NCBI GenBank assembly: GCA_021521415.1
Contig: JAIQDT010009218.1
Span: 1-64,000 of the forward strand
DNA: 64,000 bases
Direction of reading: 5' to 3'
Source: Bidens hawaiensis
Taxonomy: Eukaryota > Streptophyta > Magnoliopsida > Asterales > Asteraceae
Shown here: one piece after another, positions 35,656 to 47,992 of the stretch
How the letters are laid out: every line of letters starts with the position of its first letter
Numbering within the stretch: position 1 is the first letter of the stretch
The notes under the pieces: model-generated
The model's database searches: none
Told to the model about the DNA's origin: nothing
The model's input: only the letters and a program-made list of their open reading frames with translations
Translations under genes and position numbers: made by a program

Positions 35656-38442
35656 GTACTATTATGGCCCCCCCCCCTTTCACCCACAATAGCCCTATGG
35701 CCATTACAGACCACATTATTCCCAAATTAGTTATGTTTAACATTACATGACGTGTTTGTATAAACATGATGTCACGTGTAATTTCATTATGTTTTAGTCA
35801 TTCGTACTATCTCCACTTAATATACCGATCAATGATAATATTCACCTTTCATCAGCACGTAGTTAATCATTATGGTTGTAGGGACTTTTCATATATACAT
35901 GTTCAGATAATCTATATCCTGAACCGTTTTCTGATAGATAATGTATATAAACACGCTTTTCACCCCAAAGGTTTGTAAAAAATTTGAAAAGAGGGGTCAT
36001 GAAACTCACGATTTTGTAGGCACTCAGTGCGAGGTCAGCTCGGGGTTCGTTTCCCTTGCTATCACTTAGTCCCTATAGTCCATATTATAATAATATTAAT
36101 ATTTTAATATTATTATAATCTCAATACTAAACTGGGCTGTATAACTAATCTGGGTATAGCTGGAACGCCCAGAAAGTGGCAATAGGCTTAGTTTGTGATG
36201 TTGTTCAATGTCTAATACTTAAAACCAAACTTGCTTCAGTTTCCCGTTTTCCCAGCTGGGCCAAATTGTTCGTTTACGCGTTCAGAAAACAGTTATGGGG
36301 AAATAAGCTTGGGTAAATGTATTGGTTAATAAAATGATTGTTGTAAAGAAAGATCACATATTGGGGTCCCGGATTAGCTACGGGGCCCGTTTCCGTTTAT
36401 TCAGTTTGATTTGAGAAAAAACGCGCACAATCTATCCAGATTGTCCAGGTTTCTCATAGAAAGGTTCGTTTTTACTTAATTAATCCAAAAATATGATTTT
36501 TTTATCACTCTTGGTGTTTTGATATTCCCGCAGGTTCGTTAACCGCGAACTTGCCGGTTTTTATTAAAATTGAATTTGTTTAATCTTCAAATTAGCATAA
36601 TTAATTAACCAGTAATCATTAAATTATGAAATTTAGCCACTTATCAAATAAAATATGTAGATTTTTATAAAAATATTTCTGGAATTATTTACTGATTTAA
36701 TAATTTATAAAAATTCATTTTATCAGCTATATTTTGCCTGAAAATCGTCCGTCTATCCCAAACGATTTCCAAAAATTTCACAAATATTCCTGAATACTCA
36801 AATTAAGTCCCAAAACAACCTGTATCAATTCTAGAATGCGATAAGCTTGTTCAATATTCTTTTCAGCCCAAATTCGGCTATAAAAATTCATACGAACGCA
36901 TATACGCAAAACACCTAAAATTTTCCAAATGATCCCAAATTTTATATGTGATCAAAATATACCAAATCTGAGTTCCCCACAAAATTTCATAATTTTTCAA
37001 GCATTTTAACTATTTTTCCCAAGTAAACATCCCAATTCGGTAATAAATTCGCCAAATATTCTCAGATGGTCAAAAAATTACCAAATTTGAACAGGGACTC
37101 AATGACATGGTCCCTGATGTCCCTATAAAATTTAAAGACCTAACAATTTGCACATCACAATGGAACCCTAAACAGCCCGTAATTGAGTGATTCGGCATTA
37201 CCTTTGCGGTTTTCGTTCGTTTTCGCTCTCTTAATCAAGTTCCCAGGTTCTCGTGCTTCTATATAAGCTAGGTACAGGTCCTATATCACAAACCAAGCAT
37301 GTATCATCAAGAGACCAGCCATGGACATTAGGGTTTCGGTTAGGGTTCTAAATCGAACTTTTGAACCGTAAAAACGTCGTTTAAACCCTCTAATCCGTGT
37401 TTATGGCCAAAAAAAACATTCAAACCAGATTCTTAACCATGTGTAGAATCAAAACATATTTATGGACCATTTTGAAGAGTTTTACATGGTTAGTTATGAT
37501 TTTTACTAATCAAACTATCATTTTTATGCATAAACCAAGTTAAATCATTTAATTTTTATCAAAATCATGTAATATACCTTGCTTTTTGGCTGGGTTTATT
37601 GAAGAACAGAAGTAGCAGGTCATAAAAATCCAGATGTTGATAAAGATAGACTTGGCTTAAATAAGAAAAATATATAACAAGGAGGTGCCCTCTAACTTGC
37701 GTACGCCACTTTGGGGGGGCCCTCTTGGGTATTTTTTTTTTGTCCAACTTTCTTTTTGCATGCCATTTGCAAAATCCCGAGTCCAAATTTATTTCATGTT
37801 TGGTTTTTGGTGCGAAAAATATATCGGGTACGAAAAACAGTGGGAAAACGCGTGTTTTCCGGCTAATTTCTTACAAATTTAGAAAAGTGTGCTATTTGTT
37901 TGTAAGAAAGGAAAGTATTTTTACAGATCGCTTAGAACATTTCCAATAATTTTTTTTGTAAATCTTTTTCGGCTTAACGGATGATACAATGCTTGTTTTT
38001 TTAACTCTCTTTCGCGTTTAAGTTCATAGCGGGTAGTTAAACGAGCATGTTTTCGTTTAATAAGTTTGCTATCCTACTAAGGCCTTAAGATCAATATGTT
38101 GGCCTATAATAGACTTATATCACTTATATATGGCCCCCAGAGATATCTGGGTCATAACCAAACACGTTCGGTTATTCGTTTGCTCGTTACACAATAAGCA
38201 GTTAATCGCTTATTCAATAAACGAATACTATTATGTACTCGGTTTTGCCACGAATGTCACACTTTTATATTATGATAGCATCTTCGAGCTGTGAGCAATC
38301 AGATCACGCCCCAACCTTTCCGCCTTAGGTTAGGGTGTGACACACAAACACACACTAACTATATCTGCTTCGTATTAATCGTATCGACATCATGAGCATC
38401 ACGTTGTGATCAACGATCTAGATCCACACTAGGTTCCTCAAG

Positions 38443-38454
38443 TGGTATCAGAGC
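38443..38454 (+). other. Primer-binding site of copia P
   Basis: TGGTATCAGAGC lies two bases after the 5' LTR end (..TTCCTCA) and matches the initiator methionine tRNA 3' end. Confidence 0.92.
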
Positions 38455-39240
38455 TTGAGGATCAGATCTACGTGTTGTTCATCTTTGTTTGTATCGTTTT
38501 TATCTCTATTTTGATCAATTACAATCATGAATTGATTCAAGTCATCGTTTTATCGATTTCCGGTGAAACAGAGGAACTTTGTTAAAGGTAATTGAACGTG
38601 TATAAAGGTAATTGGACTTAGAATTAAAATAATTGAATGGATTAATGGAGGTTTGAGTTAGATTTAGTACAGATTTGGATTGATTTATGGTGTAAGTGTG
38701 CATTTGTGTTAATGGCGGTAAATATGAGTGTTTTAATAGTTTAATTGAGGTTCGTGTTGGTTTGATAGTGAGTTTGGATTGGCTTAGTGAGGTTCGGAAT
38801 TGAATTCCGAGTGGATTGATATAGTTTTTGGTTAATTTGGACAAATCTGGACTTGGATTTGAACTTCAAAATGGTTTGAAGGTTTGAAGACTGATTTGTT
38901 ATAATTTGAAGACTGATTCGTTACCTTTGATGCTTGATTCGTTAAAACTGTAACTGATCATTCGTTAGTTGAAACCATTCGTCATATCCTGATCCGTTAA
39001 TCCACATTCGTCATTCGTTTTGTCACACTCCTCAATTTTCATTCGTTATGGACTTTCGTTAAAAACACATCATTCGTCATTCATTCATTCGTTACCAAAT
39101 CACAATCGCTATCACTCATACGTTAACCTTGCACATTCGTGAGCTATTATTCACATTCGCTTAAACAGTACATATTCGTGAAGTTATAATTTTTACCATT
39201 TCACAAGTTTAGTCCTTGGACTATTAGACTATGTCAAATC
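38455..39240 (+). promoter_or_regulatory. Leader of copia P with second ATTCGTTA cluster
   Basis: A non-coding leader of about 790 bp lies between primer site and gag start. Between 38910 and 39105 it has about five exact ATTCGTTA motifs plus several near-matches (ATTCGTCA, ATTCGTGA), here all in one orientation. The open frame on the opposite strand (38542-38844) has no domain and is not called. Confidence 0.65.
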
Positions 39241-42123
39241 ATGGCTTCTCAAAATCAAGCCTCGTATTATGCCTTAGCCTCGTGGAATGCATTGATGCAG
39301 CAAATGTTATCAATGAACAATGAGATTGGGTCGCACAATAAATGTCCCAAACTACTGAAATTGTCTGGATTCTCACATTGGGAGCCAAGGTTCCTTGCTC
39401 ATCTTGGATCCGTGCATCCAAGTAGTGTGAGATTTTTGGATGATGTTTATAAGGCACCACTTGTGGGGAGTAAATCACTAGGCTGGACTGAAAAGGCTCA
39501 TCATATGTATGAAGCTCATGAGACCAAGGTAGCTGAGAGTGAGACCAAAGCTTACTCAACTCTCACTATGGCGTTGCCCGAGCACATCTTTCTTCAATAC
39601 ATCAATATCAAGACTTGTGTTTCCTTATTTGCTTCTTTGAAAACCCAAAGTCTAGGGAACACACTCGAGAGCAAGAAGACTCTAGTGAAATTTCAATTTA
39701 GAAATTTTACTCTTTTGAAGAATGAAAAAGTGGAAGAAATGATCAGTTATTTCTGTCATCTTGTGGCAGAAATGTCTGCGGTTAAATTGGAACCAACAGA
39801 GGTGGACAAAATTGATACCTTGAAGAATGCATTACCACCTTTTTACTCAAAATTCTTACTTGTTCGGAAAGAAAATGGGTATTTTCGGAATGATCAACTT
39901 ACTTCTGAACAGTTTATCAACAAGTTAGAAGAAAGAGAGTACGACTTGAAATGCCAAAACTCATTGAAGGATAATCAAAATCCTACTCTCTATGGTGGTT
40001 CATTACCCGCGAGCAATGCTTCAAGTTCTGTCCGATCACTGCTTTCTTCACACAGACATCTCAAGAAGAGTCTCTAAATGGTAATGCCTCGCCTAATATA
40101 TGTTTTATGGCGTCAGGTGCCAACTTAGGTTTAGGTGCAAGCTCCTCAAGTTCTCCACCTAATGTAAATATGAAGGAAGTGGAACAGTAGTTCGCATTTT
40201 TAAGTGCGTTTATGTCATCTTACGAACAACTTGTTGGGAGTAAGATTGCGACTAGCGAACTCACTGATGAGGATTATGACCAGATCAACCCTGATGATTT
40301 AGAGCTCATGGACCTGAAATGGAACATGGTTATGATATTCTGTAAGGTAAAACGGTTTATGCAACGAACCGGAAAGGATTTACCGACTCTGAACAAGAGG
40401 GTCGGGTTCGATAAATTTAAATCAAATGCTATAACTGTGGAGACTTTGGACATTTTGCCAAAGAGTGTGATAAGCGGAAGAAGGAATCCACGGGTCCTCC
40501 TATATCTGAGAGATCTTTAGGAAAAAGTTCGTCTGGATCTGAAAAGAAGAAATCATCAGAAGGGGATCAGAATAAGACGGCTAGCTCACAAGCTCTTGTC
40601 GATAATGAAGGATTGGATTGGTCTCAGCAATTACTGGTCAACCAAGCAAACCTTGCTGTGGTAGAACCGGTAGAGCAGTTTGAAGATGCAAGCGGTGATA
40701 GCTTAACAGATGGAAGTGAGACTTCTGATTTAGTGACTGATTATGTTCCCTCATCATCTGAGCAAACAGAATCTTTTGCCTGCATGGCAAAGATTGAAGA
40801 GGTTGTACTAACTCTTCATTTAATGTATCCTTGAATGAATCGCATGCTACGGTAACTACCCAAGTTGTTACTGAGTGTAACTGTTGTGTTGAACTCAAAG
40901 TTAAACTTGAGTCTGCTTTACAACAGAACACTACACTCATGAACGAACTTTCTATGGTTAATGAATGTTTCAGACAAAAATCCAAATTGTTGGAGCAATC
41001 TACACTTAAAATTAAGAATTTGTTTGAAAGCAATTATGATCTAAAAGCGGAAGTTAGCTGTAAACTTGTGATAGTTGAGCAACATTTTCAGGATATTCTC
41101 AAACTTTGAACTAACATTACCAAACTAGAAAATGAAATTATGGAGTTGAAAAATAAAATTGAAAAATTCAGAGACTCTTCATTTCTTTTGAATGAAATCA
41201 TTGAAGTCAATAATATACATAAGAAAAATGATAAAGCTGGTTTGGGGTATGTTGAGATTCCTCCTCCTTTCAAAGGAGACTACACGAGCATACCTGTTGT
41301 GGAGCAATCTACAAACTTAGAAATGCCCGGTGTTGATCCACTCAAAACTGAAAATGTTGAGTCAACAAAAACAAAAATTCAAGAACTTGTTCATATTAAA
41401 AGTAGTTCAGTCTTTACTGAAAATGAATTAGATGGGTCAATTGAGGAGTTAATCGAACCAGAAGTGATTGCCAAAAATGATAGCATACCTTCTGACAATC
41501 ATATTCTATGTGAACCAGAGGAATTAGAACAAGCTATGTATGGTTCGAAGCCCTCGGGAGACTCATTGAAAAAACCGAAAGTGTTATTTAATGTAAAGAA
41601 ATCAGACAAGCCTACTGTATCTAATGAGGACATGATGAAAATTATCAATCCACAACATGAATCAACCAAAGGAAAGGTTTTTAAATTAAAAGGCTTATCC
41701 AAGATGTTTTCGGATAAGGAAGTTCCATTGAATCTTCGTAAACCTGAAATGATCGAAAGTTATTTTAATGATGACACTTCAAAAGTTGCCGAACTTGAAC
41801 AAAAATTTCGAAAATCTAAATCAACAAATGTTCAAGTGAAACCAGTTACAAATGTTATTCAACCTATAAAGTTTGTTAAATCATCAGGATTGGAAAGTTC
41901 CTTGAATACTACCAATCTTGAATTTTATAAGGGATTAACTCATGAGGTATTAAATTCGATAACTATTGAGAAACCAAATATTGATGTTGTTCAACTGAAG
42001 CATGAAAACAAGACAAGTGTTCCATCGCAGAAAAATGTAGATAGTCGTTTGTGTTTTAAGTGTGGTGAAACCGGTCATGTGGCCAAGAAATGCAAAGCCA
42101 AGGTTGACAACATCAATCATTAA
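39241..42123 (+). pseudogene. gag: Copia Gag (element P), broken
   Basis: The first 278 codons (39241-40077, MASQNQASYY) hold the copia capsid-type domain (WTEKAHHMYEAHETKVAESE, LGNTLESKKTLVKFQF, NALPPFYSKF). A frameshift and a stop follow. The pieces continue through PDDLELMDLKW (from 40212), a CCHC knuckle CYNCGDFGHFAKEC (40427-40468, in another frame), an acidic coiled-coil-like stretch (40831-41109) and a long tail. The tail (41140-42123) ends with a second knuckle, CFKCGETGHVAKKC. Two separated knuckles match the copia elements of Asteraceae as I recall them. At least four breaks make a full product impossible. The knuckles would bind RNA in the virus-like particle. Confidence 0.88.
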
Positions 42124-42502
42124 CTAAACAACATAGTCTAATGGCTGAAATGAAAAATCAATCAAAAGAATCTCAAGTTGATGATTCGTTCATAATGTAT
42201 TCAAACGTCAACCCGAGGAAAACAGTTCGGGTTGAAGTTCCTAAAGTATTACACAAATTTGTTGACTTTGCTCAATCGATTTGTAAAAACACGGACTCGG
42301 GAGTAATTCTTGACGGTTAACTAAAGAAGAAAACAAAGAAACCTGTCACATATTCTCAAGTACCAAACACAAGTGTTTAAACTTATCTTCGAAAATCTCA
42401 AAAGGAGAGCCCAAGACTGAGGCTTGGGCTACCTTTTTGAACAAGTCGTTTTACTTTGTGTGCGGAGTTCATCCAGGTCTGTATCAGGACACAAGTGGAT
42501 AT
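42124..42502 (+). pseudogene. Gag-protease linker of copia P
   Basis: This is a short low-complexity region between the second zinc knuckle and the protease. It is broken by stops in all frames. It ends at the target duplication GTGGATAT (42495-42502) of the hAT-like element L. Confidence 0.6.
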
Positions 42503-43506
42503 TAGGGGTGTGCAGAATTAGGGTCGGACCAAAAAAACCCCATGAACCGGCCCGAAAAAACCTGATACCAGACCGACCCTAATATTGTACATAAGCATTC
42601 AATCCTCCAAATCTAGTCTGATCGGTTTCGGGTCGGGTTCGGGTAATTACCCGTGAAGACCGAAACAAACCCGCAGAACCGATATTTGCCCATCTTTGTC
42701 TAAATCATCTTCTTCATCGTAATATTCTGTAATATATATGAATATGTAAGATTTGAAGATCACTCTTTTCAAGTAAGAATTACCTAGAGATCTTCGTAAT
42801 AATCTGTAAACTTGTAAACTCAGTATATGTATATGAACTCCATGTTTAAAGAAAAAAAAGTAGATGAGAGAAAAGAGAGAGTAAGAAATTAAGGTGAAAG
42901 TAAAGAACAAACACCTTGTACACGGGGAATATAAAAAGCAACCTACCCTCTTTTTTATGTCTAGAAAATGAATGGTTTTAATTTCTATTAAAAAGATATT
43001 TTTTTTATAATAGTTTATTCATATCCAGTTCGTTTAGAACCAGATTGAAAATGTTAGTTACTTTAGTTGTATTTTACATGTAACTTTATCATCTCTCCTC
43101 ACCGTCACCGTCCATAGTTCCACAGACTACTACTTCTTCTTTTCCTTCTCTTCTTCTAGTAAGTGTACTTTTGACAATTCAATTTTAAAGCACACATTAT
43201 GAATATGATCCAAATCCAAGGCAATGGTTAGCGTTCCTATTTCAATTTAATGACACACATTATGAATTGATCTGATTCGACCCAAATCGATCCTGCAATT
43301 GAGATGTTGGCCAACCAAATCATGTATGCGATTGAGCTTTTGGCCATCCAGATCGGTCTTCGGTTTTCACCAATTAACGGGGTTCGGAAAACCAACACGT
43401 AACCGAGTCCGGTCGTCTCCTACAGGTCCTGTCTTCGGTTCATGGTTTTCGGTCCGGGTCGGGTGTTACGCGGGTCAGGTCGGGTTTTCTTAAATGCGCA
43501 GCTCTA
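42503..43506. mobile_element. Non-autonomous hAT-like element L (1,004 bp)
   Basis: Ends TAGGGGTGTGCA and, inverted, TAGAGCTGCGCA form imperfect 12-bp terminal repeats. They are flanked by an exact 8-bp duplication GTGGATAT (42495-42502 and 43507-43514). Eight-base duplications and TAGGGGTGTGCA-type ends fit hAT elements. The interior has GGGTCGGGTTCGGG-rich subterminal parts on both sides and no transposase. It lies in the protease region of P, one codon before the DSG active site. Confidence 0.85.
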
Positions 43507-44887
43507 GTGGATATTAGACAGTGGATGCTCTCGGCATATTACCGACAATCTTGATCTTCTTAACAATGTCAAAGATATTCAGGGAGGATATGTTGCTTTT
43601 GCTGGTAATAATGGTGGAATGATTACTAAAGAGGGAGAGGTCTCAAATGGGATGATTACATTTTAGAGAGTTAATTGTAACACCCTAGCTTAAAGCGGAA
43701 ACGCTCGAGTGTGACGTACAGATTGTTCAAACACACGTAACACTATTTGGTGACAATAATAACATTAATTCATTTAAAGCATCATGTAACACAATATTTG
43801 AAAGTAACAAAACAAATCCAAATTACAATCAAAATGATAATGTTGTTTATTAAATAACTTAAATATTCTAAGTGTCTTCTCGCCTTCAACCTCTAACAAT
43901 AGTACCTGTAACATATATATAAAATACGGTCAACTAACTCAATAGTTGGTGAGTTTCCCACAAGTTTGAATAAATACATGAAAACCTTGCAATTTCATGA
44001 AACTTGTGATGATTAAACTACTTCGCTTGCAATGTCCTTTCCAGTTGGCAACAGCCAACGTACTTGGATCGGGGGTCCCTTTTCCACTCATAACAAAATG
44101 GTCCTGAGTGCAAAGGGGGGCGTATGATCATACTTATTGAGGTAACCACCTGCTGAGCACATAATCAAGTAAGCACGTATAGCACACAAGTCCACGATAT
44201 GAATTGCAGTTTAATAGCTGAGTATAAAATCGATTTGCGTTTAATAGTATATATATATATGCTACCCCAAAATAATAAAACATTAAAAAGGGGTGGTGAA
44301 AAACTCACCTTAAAGATTGAGACGAAAGGGATATGAGTAACTTGAAAGCGTTGAAAATGACTACAACCGAACACGTCACGTAAGCCGAAGCAAGCGATCC
44401 GCACTAACTAAATTGAGTAAAAACGAGACTTAATCGGTAATCGTACGATGTTGGTTATTGCATGCCTTGTAAGGTGTTATTTTATATTATTTTTTTATAT
44501 TTTTGATTATTTTATTATTGTTTAAGCTTTAACGAAAGGTTGGTTGTTAATATTAATTAAGCACTTTAATGGCAAGAAAACGAAGTTTATATGCTCGTAA
44601 AACTTGAACTATTGTTTACAAGTCGAAAAATATAATTTTTGTTTTAACGAAATGATTTTTTAATATATTAAAGTTTACGTCGCAATTAATATACGATTTT
44701 TAGTTACGGGTTACGAGAATGAAAAACTTGGTTTCTAAGTGTAAAATGGTGAGATATAATTTATAGTTATTTTACATAATTTTTATTTAATTTAAAAAGA
44801 CTTTTATGATTTATTTATGATTTTTAAATGAATAAGAATTAATTGTTAAAAGATAATAAAACTGGTATATATAAAAAGGTTAAAGTG

Positions 44888-44960
44888 TCTCACCCGGGTG
44901 GGTTTCGAACCCGGGTCCTTATGCTACGGGTTCTGAGTGTTAGCCAACTGGTCTGAGTCT
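44888..44960. repeat. tRNA-like module 1 in LTR G
   Basis: On the minus strand, CAGACCAGTTGGCTAACACT resembles an A-box. It is followed about 30 bp later by GGGTTCGAAACCC, a B-box match. The stretch cannot form a tRNA acceptor stem, so it is a tRNA-derived or Pol III promoter-like relic, not a tRNA gene. The plus-strand side of the LTR is antisense. Confidence 0.6.
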
Positions 44961-45069
44961 CATATTCGTTATGAACATGGTTTTGATTATGTATATATAT
45001 TATTAGTTTTTAATGGTTTTAATTAATAATAATAATGATAAACAGGTTATATATATAAAAAAATATCGC

Positions 45070-45140
45070 TCTTGACCCGGGTTTCGAACCCGGGTCCGTT
45101 GGACACAAGTTATGTAGTTAACCAGTTGCACTATAGATTA
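45070..45140. repeat. tRNA-like module 2 in LTR G
   Basis: On the minus strand, GTGCAACTGGTTAACTACAT is followed by GGGTTCGAAACCCGGGTCAA at the spacing seen in module 1. The two modules look like a duplication within the LTR. Confidence 0.6.
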
Positions 45141-46005
45141 ATTCAGTTTAGGTTTAAGAAAAGTTATATAAATATAATTACCAGAATCATCTTCTTCATC
45201 TCAAGAACCCTAATTTCAATTGAGGATTCTGTTCATTTTTTGATGCAATTACTTTAGGGGTTTTGATTATCGGAGTAACGACGTTAATTTGCATATAACA
45301 ATTACCTTAAGACGAGTTGGAATGAAGGAGAACAAGACCTTGCCGGAGCCGAAGCTTGAGCGCAATATTACGGCCAAATCAGAATGTTTTAGAGAGAAAG
45401 AAGAGTGTGAGCGAGTTGGAATGAAGGAGGACGTCCTATTTATACTACTTAGGGGAGCGTCTAAGCGTTAATAATATTGATTTGATTTTCCGGAATTCCG
45501 GCGAAGATTTCGGGATTGATTCGTGACTTTAAGTTCGTTATAACGTAATTATTTGATTGATTATGGTATAATATTGATGATTATACGTTTTAATATAATT
45601 TATTTGGATAAACAAACCAGTTTTGAGGGTGTTCGGGACCTCCGACGTCGCCACCGGGTGACGGGTGGCCGGGAAAACAGGCTCAGGGGAGAACAGGGTT
45701 GGGTTTGATTTTATTTATTATATTATAATTTAAATATAATTTACATTTTGGCCCCTAGAGTATCATAAGTATTTATAGTTTTCGGTTTTAGATTATTTAC
45801 GCGTTTAAGTATGTTATCGATAAGTCTCGAGAAATGGAACGTAGTAATAAATGAACGACGTTTTGAACATAAAAGTCGGGAATACTTTATTAAATGATCA
45901 ATAATACATCTAAACGACCCATCGGGTCGGGTTTACAAATACAAATATGAATCGAAAAAATTTGACGAATGTCACATTAATTATTGTGAAAAAGTAGATC
46001 ACAAT

Positions 46006-47069
46006 ATGTTGAGTGTCTCACAGATATGCGACAAGAAGTGCACTACTATTTTCACAGACAAGGAATGTGTTATCCTTCAACCGGGATACACGATTCCAGA
46101 AGAGATGGTTGTCATGCGATCTCCTCAATCAAATGATATTTATGTCCTCGACATGAGTATTAACGTAAACTTTTCACCCTCTAAAACGTGTATTGTCTCC
46201 AAGGCAACGGAGAAAGACTCGATTATGTGGCATTGACGCATGGGGCACATCCACATTCGCAAGATGAATCATATTATTGCTAATGTTTGGTGGATGGAGT
46301 GACCCTCAAAAACTTCAAGTTGAACGATCATTGTGTTGCGTGCAAGAAGGGGAAACAAAAAAAGAAGTCACACCCGTGCAAATCGATTAATTCGATTATC
46401 ACACCACTGGAACGACTTCACATGGATTTATTTGGTCCAGTGAATCGTGCTAGTATTGCGAGTGATTCGTATTGTTTGGTGGTAACAAATGACTTCTCGA
46501 GGTACTCATGGGTATTATTTATGGGTTCTAAAGATCAGACTCATGTTTTAATTCAGAATCTTATCACTAAGATCGAATCACTATATAAACTCAAAGTGAG
46601 ACGAATTCGAAGTGATAATGGAACTGAGTTTAAAAACAATGTATTAGATTTCTTTTGTATTCAACAAGGAATACATCAGGAATTCAGTGCGCCGTATGTT
46701 CCTCAACAGAACGGCGTGTCTGAACAGAAGAATCAGACGTTGATAGAGGCTGCTAGAATGATGCTTGCTGATTCTAAGCTTCCCGTTCAATTCTGGAACG
46801 AAGTTGTGAATACTGCTTGTTATACGTTGAATCGCGTCCTAACGGTAAATAGGTTCAAGAAAACGAGTTATGAACTTCTGAATAACCGTAAGCCTAATCT
46901 AAGGTATTTGGAACCATTCGGGTGTCCGTGTACGGTGTTGAAGAGAGATGCCGGGAAATTTGATGAAAAGGCATTTGAGGGTTATTTTTTGGAATATAAT
47001 TCTCCCAAGAAGCGAATCTTCAATATTTCTTTGGGATGCGTAGTAGAATGGTATCATGTAGATTGTTAA
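46006..47069 (+). pseudogene. Copia integrase (element P), broken
   Basis: The pre-integrase region (46006-46236, LSVSQICDKKCTTIFTDKEC) ends with the first zinc-binding histidines. An in-frame stop lies between WH and RMGH. A second frame (46287-47069) carries DHCVACKKGK, completing an HHCC site, and the catalytic core. The core has Asp47 (LHMDLFGP), Asp110 (RSDNGTEF) and Glu146 (GVSEQKN) of that frame; the last two are separated by exactly 35 residues, as in DD35E integrases. KLPVQFWNEVVNTACYTLNR and FGCPCTVLKRDAGKFDEKAF follow. The enzyme inserts element DNA into the genome. One frameshift near 46286 and one stop break it. Confidence 0.93.
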
Positions 47070-47992
47070 AGCTACACTACATCTTCGCCCGGCAAGGGTC
47101 CTGATTGGATTTTCGACTATGACAGTTTATTTAATTCGTTCACACCGGCAGTTGATGAGATACCTGAAGACTTGGTACGGTCGTATTTGGACGAACAATG
47201 TCTTCCGATTCTAAGTTCTTCTTTTGATGAGATTGACACTCCTAATGTACCAGAAACATTGAATGATGGTTCTGAATCTTCCGATAATGCTGACTTCGTT
47301 GACTCGTCTTCTGTATCGTTAGATGAAGCTCAAGAAGCAACCGAGCCAATTCTAGTTGAAGATGTATCATCGACTGTCTCCTTAGACACAACAGAGGAAA
47401 ATATCACCAATCTTGGTGATAATGTATCTGTACGTGCAAATCCTTCTTTAAGGATTCACACTAATCATCCGCAGGAACAGATAATTGGGGATGTTAATGA
47501 TGGTGTTCGAACGAGACACTAGTTGGCTAATGTATGCGATGAAATGGTTGATTATAATGTATCTCCTACAGATGATCCGATTTTGTGTGCTTATGCGGAT
47601 TTGCATTCAACGGGGATTCTAAACATTGCACAATACCCTAGCTTCCTATCTCAGATAGAACCAGCTAGTGTCACAATGGCACTGAATGAACCGTCTTGGG
47701 TTAAAGCAACGCAGGAGGAGCAGCAGCAATTTGTAAGACTGGGTGTATGGGATCTTATTGACAAACCCGATCGAGTAAAAAGGGCTATACTGACTAAATG
47801 GGTTTATAAGTGCAAGAAAGACGACCGTGGGATTATCGTGAGAAACAAGGCACGATTGGTCATATTGGGATATAATCAACAAGAAGGCAATGACTACATA
47901 GAAGTGTACGCTCCAGTAGCACGACTAGAAGCTATATGTATATTTCTTGCCTACGCAGTCAACAAAAATTTCAAAGTTTACAAGATGGATTT
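47070..47992 (+). pseudogene. Copia linker and start of reverse transcriptase (element P)
   Basis: An acidic Ser/Asp-rich linker (47172-47519) is followed by an in-frame TAG (47520-47522). The same frame then runs into the N-terminal RT region: EPSWVKATQEEQQQF, LIDKPDRVKRAILTKWVYKC, NKARLVILGYNQQEGNDYIE, YAPVARLEAICIFLAYAVNK. The domain is cut at KVYKMD by element M and resumes at 57039. Confidence 0.92.

Larger units (their letters stand above)
34626..38261 (-). mobile_element. Solo LTR J (3.6 kb) inside the 3' LTR of K
   Basis: It starts TGTCACACCCCGTTAAGCG and ends CCACGAATGTCACA, flanked by CTTTT (34621-34625 and 38262-38266). Sense is probably minus by the position of the shared motifs. 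Donor-like GTGAGT is at 36009 and acceptor-like GTAATCAG at 34873, 1,137 bp apart, with a 48-bp array and an (AC)n run between. No primer site or coding domain adjoins it. Confidence 0.9.
28891..38342 (+). mobile_element. Gypsy-type non-autonomous element K with rearranged 5' LTR
   Basis: CACAA flanks both sides (28886-28890 and 38343-38347). The order is: an inverted LTR piece (28891-29537) joined to a direct LTR end (29538-29916), primer site TTGGTATCAGAGCC (29919-29932), a 2.7-kb interior with no retrotransposon domain, polypurine tract, then the 3' LTR (32693-38342) opened by J. The conserved GGGACGAAATTCC before the purine tract is typical of plant gypsy elements of the Tekay/Del type. 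The interior encodes nothing longer than short frames, such as a 34-residue frame at 30902-31006 starting MSSLGNHRNQRR. K would therefore have depended on other elements. Confidence 0.87.
32693..38342 (+). mobile_element. 3' LTR of element K (net about 2.0 kb), opened by J
   Basis: It starts TGTAACATCTTGG after the purine tract and ends AGGGTGTGACA. Removing J (34626-38261) and one CTTTT leaves about 2,009 bp. A TATA box (TATATAAA, 33277-33284) is followed by donor-like AAG|GTGAGT at 33958 and acceptor-like TATGCAG|GTT at 34458, 501 bp apart. This LTR is the reference that exposes the inverted arrangement at the 5' end. Confidence 0.9.
28498..38440 (+). mobile_element. 5' LTR of copia P (net about 486 bp), opened by K
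   Basis: It probably starts TGTTGATGCG at 28498 (a start at 28501 is possible). It ends AGGTTCCTCA at 38440, two bases before the primer-binding site. K occupies 28891-38342 with CACAA on both sides. The LTR holds a dense cluster of ATTCGTTA/TAACGAAT motifs followed by a TATA box. No second LTR of P is in the window, so its start cannot be confirmed by alignment. Confidence 0.75.
43676..45976 (-). mobile_element. Solo LTR G (2.3 kb) inside copia P
   Basis: It starts TGTAACACCCTAGC and ends GACGAATGTCACA, flanked by TTAAT (43671-43675 and 45977-45981). Same family as D, F and H; sense is minus. In sense order: TATA box (TATAAATA, 45444-45437), donor-like AAG|GTGAGT at 44308, acceptor-like TTACAG|GTACT at 43915, 394 bp apart. 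Two tRNA-like modules lie at 44888-44960 and 45070-45140. Confidence 0.93.
43507..46005 (+). pseudogene. Copia protease (element P), opened by LTR G
   Basis: Just after L the frame reads WILDSGCSRHITDN; the aspartic protease triplet DSG is at 43517-43525. It continues through GGYVAFAGNNGGMITKEG to about 43665, where a stop precedes the end. LTR G (43676-45976) then interrupts. The sequence resumes at 45977 and joins the integrase region (LSVSQICDKK). This domain would cleave the Gag-Pol precursor. Confidence 0.85.

Noticed and set aside
35480..35692. 70-codon repetitive protein
   Set aside because: Product of the 48-bp array in LTR J, whose length is a multiple of three.
37565..37949. Three short frames in LTR J
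   Set aside because: They overlap on both strands within a solo LTR and show no domain.
39239..39559. 106-codon minus-strand frame
   Set aside because: Antisense shadow of the copia gag.
40638..41033. 131-codon minus-strand frame
   Set aside because: Antisense of copia gag sequence; no domain.
44888..45140. Possible tRNA genes on the minus strand
   Set aside because: A- and B-box matches are present but no acceptor stem, anticodon arm or paired ends can be built.
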